From an uncultured Bacteroides sp. (GTDB lineage Bacteria > Bacteroidota > Bacteroidia > Bacteroidales > Bacteroidaceae): a stretch of 7,572 nt of DNA. The translations under genes and the position numbers were made by a program. Below, in pieces: positions 1 to 5,884 of this stretch; within the stretch, counting starts at the first letter, position 1; each line of letters opens with the position of its first letter. The notes under the pieces are model-generated. The model did no database searches. It was not told the DNA's origin and worked only from the letters and a program-made list of their open reading frames with translations. The stretch lies in assembly GCA_947071285.1 (NCBI GenBank), contig CAMTFK010000221.1, positions 1 through 7,572 on the forward strand, in the 5' to 3' direction.

Positions 1-1115
1 TAGCTAATTTGCTGTTGTTTATATCCTTGTATGTGTTATTTCCGGTACTTTCCGTAGAGATGGCCGACCGTCTCGGAGTGCCGGCCGCACAGACAGGAGT
101 AATCTTTCTTTTTTTCACCTTGGGGATGTTCCTTATCGGTCCTTTCCATGCCTACCTGGTAGATGCCTACAAACGTAAATACGTATGTATGTTTGCCGCT
201 GCCCTGATGGTAGTGGCGACGATTGGGTACGCCTTTGTGACGAACTTCACAGAACTAATCCTGTTGAGTACCGTGCAAGGACTGGCCTTTGGCATAGGCA
301 CTACTGCCGGTATCACCTTGGCTATCGACATCACCAACTCCACACTGCGGAGCGCGGGAAATGTCAGCTTCTCGTGGACGGCACGTCTGGGAATGCTTTT
401 GGGGATTATCCTCGGAGTGTGGCTCTATCAAAGCCACTCATTCCAAAACCTGCTCACTGTATCTGTCATAACCGGAGCTGTAGGAATTCTCATGCTATCG
501 GGGGTATATGTACCTTTCCGTGCGCCGATTGTCACTAAACTCTATTCCTTCGACCGCTTCTTATTGCTTCGTGGATGGGTTCCCGCTATCAACCTGATTC
601 TGATAACATTTGTTCCGGGCTTACTGATTCCAATGGTACACCCTTTCTTAAACGATTTCGTACTCGGAAACGTGGGAATCCCCGTACCGTTCTTTGTCGG
701 CACAACCCTCGGATACATTATCTCCCTGTTCATCGCGCGCCTGTTCTTTTTTAAAGAGAAGACACTGCGCTTGGTCATTATAGGAATCGGGTTGGAAATG
801 GTAGCCATGTCCTTATTGAACACAGACCTTTCGATAGGCATCTCTTCCGTACTCTTGGGATTGGGTTTAGGTTTAACCATGCCGGAATTCCTGATGATAT
901 TTGTGAAACTATCCCATCATTGCCAACGCGGAACAGCCAACACTACCCATTTGTTGGCAAGCGAAGTTGGTATCTCCCTGGGTATCGCTACTGCGTGCTA
1001 CATGGAATTGGATACAGACAAGATGCTCCATACCGGACAGATGGTAGCTTCTATCGCTTTGCTGTTCTTCGTATTGGTCACTTATCCTTATTATATAAAG
1101 AAGAAGGTAAGATAA
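1..1115 (+). CDS. MFS transporter, 5'-truncated by the window edge
   Basis: This is an integral inner-membrane protein of the major facilitator superfamily; the substrate cannot be read from the sequence. The reading frame is open from the first whole codon at base 3, so the true start lies upstream. The TTG at base 9 is internal and should not be taken as the start. The visible protein begins inside the first hydrophobic helix (LLLFISLYVLFPVL), and about twelve hydrophobic segments follow, split by a longer polar linker after the sixth (near VPFRAPIVTKLYSFDR). The loop after helix 2 reads HAYLVDAYKRKY, a degenerate form of the MFS motif A (GxLaDrxGrk) that keeps the Asp and the basic pair. 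Only about 15-25 N-terminal residues appear to be missing. The protein ends in a basic tail (KKKVR), and the gene converges on relA across a 103-bp spacer holding a strong inverted repeat. Family membership is solid; drug or sugar specificity is unknown. Confidence 0.9.
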   Translation, partial: ANLLLFISLYVLFPVLSVEMADRLGVPAAQTGVIFLFFTLGMFLIGPFHAYLVDAYKRKYVCMFAAALMVVATIGYAFVTNFTELILLSTVQGLAFGIGTTAGITLAIDITNSTLRSAGNVSFSWTARLGMLLGIILGVWLYQSHSFQNLLTVSVITGAVGILMLSGVYVPFRAPIVTKLYSFDRFLLLRGWVPAINLILITFVPGLLIPMVHPFLNDFVLGNVGIPVPFFVGTTLGYIISLFIARLFFFKEKTLRLVIIGIGLEMVAMSLLNTDLSIGISSVLLGLGLGLTMPEFLMIFVKLSHHCQRGTANTTHLLASEVGISLGIATACYMELDTDKMLHTGQMVASIALLFFVLVTYPYYIKKKVR

Positions 1116-1118
1116 AAT

Positions 1119-1213
1119 AGACAGAAGAACAAAAGAACATATTTCAGGAGTGATGATTGTTTTTTGATTTTCATCATACGTATCCAAAAATATGTTCTTT
1201 TGTTCTTCTGTCT
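1119..1213. terminator. 26-bp perfect inverted repeat between convergent genes (likely bidirectional terminator)
   Basis: Bases 1119-1144 are exactly complementary to 1188-1213, giving a 26-bp stem around a 43-base centre. The centre holds a smaller hairpin, TGATGA (1151-1156) with TCATCA (1171-1176). The repeat starts 3 bases after the MFS stop codon and ends 5 bases before the relA stop codon, so either transcript would fold a hairpin just past its gene. Flanks are T-rich but there is no clean U tract: TTAACTTTAATT on the plus side and ATTTTATC on the minus side. The left arm contains AAGAACA twice (1125-1131 and 1133-1139) and has no T for its first 21 bases. Termination is inferred from position and symmetry; a role in 3'-end protection or a dispersed repeat are alternatives. 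Confidence 0.75.
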
Positions 1214-1218
1214 TAACT

Positions 1219-3435
1219 TTAATTCCTGCTCACCTGTTTTACTCCCTTCACCGTCCGTAATTTCTTGATAAGAGCCTCCAAACGCCCCGTATCACCCACC
1301 ATTACCGTCAGTGTGCCAGAGAATAACCCATCGTTCGAATCAATACCGATAGAACGTAGCGTGATACCATTCTCTTTCGAGATGATCGAAGTAATATTTG
1401 TTACGATACCAATATCATCATGTCCTACAACGCGCAGCGTGATCGGATATTGCGTACCTTCCGACTTGCCCGCCCAGCGAGCCTTCACAATCCGGTAGCC
1501 GAAACGTTCGCGCATCTGGTTCGCGTTCGGACAATCCGACCGGTGTATCTTGATACCGCCGCTCACCGTTACGAACCCGAACACATCATCGCCATAAATC
1601 GGGTTACAACATTTAGCCAGTTTAAACTCCAGTCCTTTCAGATTCTGGTCAATCACCAGTACATCCTCTTTAGATGTCGTTTCCTCCTGCGCGGTTTGCA
1701 AATTATACCCTTCGGCACTCCGATAAACAATTTCATCGTGCGTATCGCTGTCCCGTTTTTGCTGCTCAATGTATTTATCCAGAATCTCGTTCACATCCAG
1801 TCCGCCATCGGCAATCCGTTGATAAAACTCCGTCACGTTCTTGAATCCCAAACGCTTGATGAGGCGCATCATGGTCGCTTCATCATACTCCAGTTTGCGG
1901 TTCTTGAATTTTCGTTCCAGCGTCTCTTTGGCAAACGCATGTTGGCGTGCCACCATCTCTTTGAGCGCCTGGCGTATCTTGGTGCGTGCTTTGGAAGTCG
2001 TCACGATGTTCAGCCAGTCCTGTTTCGGAGTCTGGGTGTTTGAAGTCATGATCTCCACCTGGTCGCCGCTGTTCAACTTCTGCTTCAACTGCACATTCTT
2101 GCCGTTCACTTTCGCGCCGATACACTTGCATCCCAACTTACTATGTATATGGAAAGCAAAATCAAGCACCGTAGCCCCTTTAGCCAGCTTGAACAAATCC
2201 CCTTTGGGCGTAAAGACAAACACTTCATCCTCGTAGAGATCCATCTTAAACTGATCCATCACCTTCATCGAGTCGTTGTCCGCGTTTTCCAACGCCTCCC
2301 GCACGGAAGTCAACCACTCGTCCAAGCCCGTTTCTCCTTTGATACCTTTATATCTCCAGTGCGCAGCCAGTCCGCGTTCCGCGATCTCGTCCATCCGTCG
2401 GGTACGTATCTGCACTTCCACCCATTTCCCTTCCGGGCCCATCACGGTGATGTGCAACGACTCGTAACCATTACTCTTCGGTATTGAAAGCCAGTCGCGC
2501 AGACGCTTCGGGTTCGGCTGGTACATATCCGTCACAATCGAATACACCTGCCAGCACTCCTGCTTCTCCTTCGCCGGGTCCGGTTCCGAATCCAGTATGA
2601 TACGGATGGCGAACAAGTCATAAATCCCCTCAAAAGGAGTCTTTTGCTTCTGAATCTTGTTCCATATCGAATGAATCGACTTCGTGCGTCCCTTGATGTC
2701 GAACTTCAGTCCCGCTTCCGCCACCTTCTTTTGGATCGGTTCGATAAAAGCGGCGATATACTTGTCGCGGGAAGCCTTTGTTTCGTTCAGCTTATCCTTG
2801 ATGAAATAATATGTCTCTTTCTGCGTATATTTGAGAGACAAATCCTCCAGTTCCGATTTCAGCTTATACAATCCCAGCTTGTGAGCCAGCGGAGCATACA
2901 GATATGCTGCTTCGTTTGCTACCTTGATCCGGTCCTCCTCGTTGCCTGTATCCTTTATTTTGCGCATCACGTTCACGCGGTCGGCAATCATAATCAGGAT
3001 TACGCGCATATCCTCCGCAAACGACAGCAGCAGATTACGGAAATTCTCCGACTCGATGGCAGGGCTTTTGGCATACAGCTCGTTCGTCTTCACCAATCCC
3101 TTGATGATACTTGCCACGTCTTCACCATATTCGGCGTTCACCTCGTCGATAGACAATACATGGCCTTTCACGATTTCGTGCAACATGATCCCGATCAGGC
3201 ACGAACCTTTCATACCGATTTCCTCGGCAACGATCACTGCTGTTTGTAAATCTCTGATGACGGGATTCATCCCGAAGTTATTGCGTTGCAGACCGTTACA
3301 TTGGGCCGCCTTGATAAGATGTTTCTTTAACTTTTGGCAATCTCTCCAGAAAATACTGTCTCCGGCAGACTGTAATAAATGTCGATAGAGTGAAAAAAGC
3401 TCCTTTTTTTCCTCCAATGTAAAAAAGTCGTCCAT
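1219..3435 (-). CDS. relA: RelA/SpoT family (p)ppGpp synthetase, hydrolase site degenerate
   Basis: This cytoplasmic stringent-response enzyme should transfer pyrophosphate from ATP to GTP or GDP when amino acids run short. The first ATG is at 3435-3433 (MDDFFTLEEK) and gives 738 aa, normal for a long RSH protein. An in-frame TTG 18 codons upstream would add a lysine-rich tail and would sit on the proposed promoter. Domains in order: pseudo-HD about 45-190, synthetase about 235-362, TGS about 404-463, helical linker, CC/zinc finger about 605-640 (C609, C610, H631, C635), and ACT about 663-738. The synthetase keeps R250 and K252 (GRTKS), D273 (YDLFAIR), Y324 (NGYESLH), E340 (VEVQIRT) and the AAHWRYK end. 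The HD site does not hold: the expected LHDxxED reads LHEIVKG, ADRLHNMR reads ADRVNVMR, and the first metal His is Asn. It is therefore probably a synthetase only. Bacteroides species are recalled to carry a second, SpoT-like paralogue. Confidence 0.95.
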   Translation of the reverse strand: MDDFFTLEEKKELFSLYRHLLQSAGDSIFWRDCQKLKKHLIKAAQCNGLQRNNFGMNPVIRDLQTAVIVAEEIGMKGSCLIGIMLHEIVKGHVLSIDEVNAEYGEDVASIIKGLVKTNELYAKSPAIESENFRNLLLSFAEDMRVILIMIADRVNVMRKIKDTGNEEDRIKVANEAAYLYAPLAHKLGLYKLKSELEDLSLKYTQKETYYFIKDKLNETKASRDKYIAAFIEPIQKKVAEAGLKFDIKGRTKSIHSIWNKIQKQKTPFEGIYDLFAIRIILDSEPDPAKEKQECWQVYSIVTDMYQPNPKRLRDWLSIPKSNGYESLHITVMGPEGKWVEVQIRTRRMDEIAERGLAAHWRYKGIKGETGLDEWLTSVREALENADNDSMKVMDQFKMDLYEDEVFVFTPKGDLFKLAKGATVLDFAFHIHSKLGCKCIGAKVNGKNVQLKQKLNSGDQVEIMTSNTQTPKQDWLNIVTTSKARTKIRQALKEMVARQHAFAKETLERKFKNRKLEYDEATMMRLIKRLGFKNVTEFYQRIADGGLDVNEILDKYIEQQKRDSDTHDEIVYRSAEGYNLQTAQEETTSKEDVLVIDQNLKGLEFKLAKCCNPIYGDDVFGFVTVSGGIKIHRSDCPNANQMRERFGYRIVKARWAGKSEGTQYPITLRVVGHDDIGIVTNITSIISKENGITLRSIGIDSNDGLFSGTLTVMVGDTGRLEALIKKLRTVKGVKQVSRN

Positions 3436-3457
3436 ATTCAATCTTGTTAATTCGATG

Positions 3458-3489
3458 TAAAAGTAGTTTTTTTTCCGGTTATTCGGCAA
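3458..3489 (-). promoter_or_regulatory. Putative relA promoter (Bacteroides-type -33/-7)
   Basis: Reading the minus strand, TTG (3489-3487) is followed after 21 bases by TACTTTTA (3465-3458). This differs from the Bacteroides -7 consensus TAnnTTTG only in the last base. An eight-base A tract (3474-3467) lies between the two elements. A transcript would start near 3451 and leave a leader of roughly 15 bases before the ATG at 3435. If correct, this excludes the alternative TTG start at 3489. It is a match by eye with one mismatch, so confidence is moderate to low. Confidence 0.4.
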
Positions 3490-3507
3490 GAAGTAAATAA
3501 CATTTTG

Positions 3508-3515
3508 TATTTTTG
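3508..3515 (+). promoter_or_regulatory. -7 promoter element for the DUF4301 gene
   Basis: The plus strand reads TATTTTTG, an exact match to the Bacteroides primary-sigma -7 element TAnnTTTG, 26 bases before the ATG at 3542. Transcription would start near 3520, leaving a short AT-rich leader (CAATTAATAAAATTAG). A -33 TTTG is not clear: the nearest candidate is TTCG at 3482-3485, with a 22-base spacer. The element lies within the region shared with the divergent relA promoter, so the two promoters overlap within about 60 bp. Confidence 0.5.
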
Positions 3516-3541
3516 GGCATCAATTAATAAAATTAGATATT

Positions 3542-5059
3542 ATGATAACGACACAGGACAAAGAGTTGCTTGCCAAGAAAGGCATCACGGAAGAGCAAAT
3601 TGCAGAACAATTAGCATGCTTCCAGACGGGATTTCCCTTTTTAAAACTGGATGCGGCAGCTTCCATCGAAAAGGGCATATTAGCTCCCGACGCAGAAGAA
3701 CAGAAGGCTTATCTGGCCGCCTGGGATGCATATACAAACACAGATAAGACTGTTGTGAAGTTCGTGCCTGCCTCCGGTGCTGCAAGTCGTATGTTTAAGA
3801 ATCTATTCGAGTTTCTGTCCGCCGATTATGACCAGCCGACTACCAAGTTCGAGCAGGCCTTCTTTGACGGAATCAAGAATTTTGCTTTCTATGACGATCT
3901 GAATGTGGCCTGTCAGCGAATCTCCGGAAAAGACATTCCCGGACTGATGGAAGAAGGCAACTATAAAGCAGTGGTGTCCGCCCTGCTGGAGACTGCAGGA
4001 CTGAACTATGGCGCACTACCGAAAGGTCTGCTCAAATTCCATAAATATCCCGAAGGCTCCCGCACTCCGATGGAGGAACATCTTGCCGAAGGCGCTCTGT
4101 ATGCAGCCGGCAAGAGCGGCAAAGTGAACGTACACTTCACCGTGTCTACCGAACACCGCGAACTTTTCAAGAAGCTCGTGACGGAAAAAGTGGACGACTT
4201 CGCCAAACGTTACGGCGTAGACTATTACATCACCTTCTCCGAGCAGAAGCCAAGTACCGACACCATTGCTGCCGATATGGACAACCAACCGTTCCGCGAC
4301 AACGGCAAACTGCTGTTCCGTCCCGGTGGTCATGGCGCGCTGATTGAGAACCTGAACGACTTGGACGCAGACATCATCTTCATCAAGAACATCGACAACG
4401 TAGTGCCCGACCGTTTGAAAGCCGACACCGTTACGTATAAGAAACTGATTGCCGGAGTGCTCGTGACCCTGCAAAAACAAGTATTCGAATACCTCACGCT
4501 GCTCGACAGCGGCAAGTATACGCACGACCAGATGATGGAAATGCTTCAATTCCTGCAAAAGAAACTCTTCTGCAAGAACCCGGAAACGAAAGACCTCGAA
4601 GACTCCGTACTGGCCATTTACCTCAAAAACAAGTTCAACCGCCCGATGCGTGTCTGCGGAATGGTGAAGAACGTAGGCGAACCCGGCGGCGGTCCGTTCC
4701 TTGCTTACAACAGCGACGGAACTATCTCCCTGCAAATTCTCGAAAGCTCGCAGATCGACATGGACGATCCGGAGAAGAAAGAAATGTTCGAGAAGGGTAC
4801 GCACTTCAATCCGGTAGACCTCGTATGCGCTGTGCGTGATTATAAAGGACATAAATTCGACCTGGTGAAATATGTAGATAAAGCCACCGGCTTCATCTCC
4901 TACAAATCGAAGAACGGTAAAGACCTGAAAGCCCTCGAACTTCCCGGCTTGTGGAATGGTGCGATGAGCGACTGGAATACCGTCTTTGTAGAAGTTCCTC
5001 TTTCTACCTTTAACCCGGTGAAGACAGTGAATGACTTGTTGCGTGAGCAACATCAGTAA
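3542..5059 (+). CDS. DUF4301 family protein, possible UDP-sugar-pyrophosphorylase-like nucleotidyltransferase
   Basis: This 505-aa cytoplasmic protein has no signal peptide or membrane segment. I recognise it as the Bacteroidota family DUF4301, which to my knowledge has no established function. Its motifs follow the order of GT-A sugar nucleotidyltransferases, closest to the UDPGP/UAP type: VPASGAASRMFK (75-86) at the place of the nucleotide-binding GGxGTRM loop; LPKGLLKF (159-166) with TPMEEHL (175-181) like LPKxLLP and its follow-on; FTVSTEH (199-205); TFSEQKPSTD (231-240) like the FxQxxxP segment; PGGHGALIENL (261-271) like PGGNGGLY; and FIKNIDNVVPD (280-290) like the VDN metal-binding segment. 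A glycine-rich stretch, VGEPGGGPF (378-386), follows in the C-terminal part. The start ATG has only an AT-rich leader, usual in Bacteroides. It is transcribed divergently from relA and has no clear operon partner. Family membership is strong; the enzyme activity is inference. Confidence 0.88.
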   Translation: MITTQDKELLAKKGITEEQIAEQLACFQTGFPFLKLDAAASIEKGILAPDAEEQKAYLAAWDAYTNTDKTVVKFVPASGAASRMFKNLFEFLSADYDQPTTKFEQAFFDGIKNFAFYDDLNVACQRISGKDIPGLMEEGNYKAVVSALLETAGLNYGALPKGLLKFHKYPEGSRTPMEEHLAEGALYAAGKSGKVNVHFTVSTEHRELFKKLVTEKVDDFAKRYGVDYYITFSEQKPSTDTIAADMDNQPFRDNGKLLFRPGGHGALIENLNDLDADIIFIKNIDNVVPDRLKADTVTYKKLIAGVLVTLQKQVFEYLTLLDSGKYTHDQMMEMLQFLQKKLFCKNPETKDLEDSVLAIYLKNKFNRPMRVCGMVKNVGEPGGGPFLAYNSDGTISLQILESSQIDMDDPEKKEMFEKGTHFNPVDLVCAVRDYKGHKFDLVKYVDKATGFISYKSKNGKDLKALELPGLWNGAMSDWNTVFVEVPLSTFNPVKTVNDLLREQHQ

Positions 5060-5063
5060 TTTA

Positions 5064-5205
5064 TTCACCACAGAGGACACAAAGGACACAGAGTTTTTTC
5101 GGTAAGGTAAGACCGGAAGCAATGGAATCAATTGCATTAATCCGGTGAAAAAGTTCTATAAAAACTCTATAAAATCTCTGTGTCCTCTGTGCCCTCTGTG
5201 GTGAA
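5064..5205. repeat. Long imperfect inverted repeat with CACAGAGGACACA arms and structured centre
   Basis: Bases 5064-5098 pair with 5171-5205: 35 positions with three mismatches. Two of the mismatches are A-C in a plus-strand transcript but become G-U pairs in a minus-strand one. The left arm holds AGGACACA twice with a 9-base period (5074-5081, 5083-5090), and the right arm the matching TGTCCTCTGTGCCCTCTGTG. The 72-base centre has its own hairpin, ACCGGA (5112-5117) with TCCGGT (5141-5146), enclosing GCAAT (5119-5123) with ATTGC (5131-5135). It also carries a direct repeat TCTATAAAA (5155-5163 and 5166-5174). The element starts 4 bases after the DUF4301 stop and ends 21 bases before the next ATG. 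It resembles a CACAGAG-type intergenic repeat I associate with Bacteroides genomes; copy number cannot be checked here. Termination of the DUF4301 transcript is a reasonable guess. Confidence 0.8.
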
Positions 5206-5226
5206 ACTTAAAAAAGAGTGTTTAGA

Positions 5227-5850
5227 ATGAATCAGATAGAGAAGATCATCGATATTGCTACTTGGAACAGAAGAGAACATTACGAACATTTCAGTGCTTT
5301 TGACGATCCTTTTTTTGGAGTGACGGTCAATGTAGATTGTACGCGCGCGTATCAGGAAGCCAAAGACAAAGGCGTTTCCTTTTCCCTGCTCGTCCTTCAC
5401 CGCATCGTGACTGCTGCGGCTGCCGTGGAAGAGTTCCGCTACCGCATCGAAGGCGATCGAGTGGTGTGTTATGACAGTCTTCTGCCCGAAGCCACTGTGG
5501 GGCGTGCCGACCACACCTTTTCTTTTGCCGCTTTTGAATACGATCCGGACGAACTCGTCTTTATCCGTCGGGCAAAAGCCGAGATGGAACGCCTGCAAGC
5601 CACTACGGGACTCAACAAAGGAGGTACGTTTCATCCCAACGCCATTCATTATTCGGCCGTGCCGTGGCTCTCTTTCACCGATATGAAGCATCCCACCAAT
5701 ATGCGTTCGGGCGACAGCGTTCCCAAAATCTCCACCGGTAAATACTTCCGCGAAGGAGAAAGGCTGATGATGCCCGTTTCCGTCACTTGCCATCATGGAT
5801 TGATGGATGGCTATCATGTAGCGCAGTTTATCGAGAAGCTCCATTTATAA
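5227..5850 (+). CDS. CatA-like chloramphenicol acetyltransferase family protein
   Basis: This 207-aa cytoplasmic acyltransferase of the CAT fold (type A length, about 210-220 aa) is expected to act as a trimer using acetyl-CoA. The ATG at 5227 is preferred; a GTG three codons upstream (5218) adds only MFR. The N-terminal TWNRREHYEHF (12-22) matches the CAT TWxRxEHFxxF signature, YSAVPWLSF (142-150) matches the SxxPWxSF substrate and oxyanion region, and CHHGLMDGYHVAQF (188-201) is the active-site segment. There H190 is the expected catalytic base and D194 its structural partner. Around that site the usual Q-[LIV]-H-H-[SA] reads T-C-H-H-G, so this is a divergent member. The true acceptor may not be chloramphenicol, and resistance should not be assumed. 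The gene follows a long inverted repeat and lies 34 bp before the acyloxyacyl hydrolase gene, so they may be cotranscribed. Confidence 0.88.
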   Translation: MNQIEKIIDIATWNRREHYEHFSAFDDPFFGVTVNVDCTRAYQEAKDKGVSFSLLVLHRIVTAAAAVEEFRYRIEGDRVVCYDSLLPEATVGRADHTFSFAAFEYDPDELVFIRRAKAEMERLQATTGLNKGGTFHPNAIHYSAVPWLSFTDMKHPTNMRSGDSVPKISTGKYFREGERLMMPVSVTCHHGLMDGYHVAQFIEKLHL

Positions 5851-5884
5851 ACTTCGTTCTGAAAAAGACTAACCAGACTATGAT

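Noticed and set aside
1420..2043. A 207-codon plus-strand frame inside relA
   Set aside because: Antisense to conserved TGS, helical and zinc-finger coding sequence of relA; no family resemblance.
3436..3489. TTG start giving an 18-residue N-terminal extension of RelA
   Set aside because: The extension overlaps the likely promoter, has no family counterpart, and the ATG at 3435 gives the usual RSH N-terminus.
4016..5137. A 373-codon open frame on the minus strand opposite the DUF4301 gene
   Set aside because: It lies antisense to a well-supported gene, shows no recognisable family, and its composition is the mirror of the codon bias of the real gene.
5167..5844. A 225-codon minus-strand frame ending in FTTEGTEDTEIL
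   Set aside because: The tail is a translation of the CACAGAG inverted repeat and the rest is antisense to the CatA-like gene; TTEGTEDTE-type tails are a typical sign of spurious proteins.
5227..5850. Calling the CatA-like gene an acquired chloramphenicol-resistance determinant
   Set aside because: No mobile-element features flank it and its active-site signature departs from known resistance enzymes.
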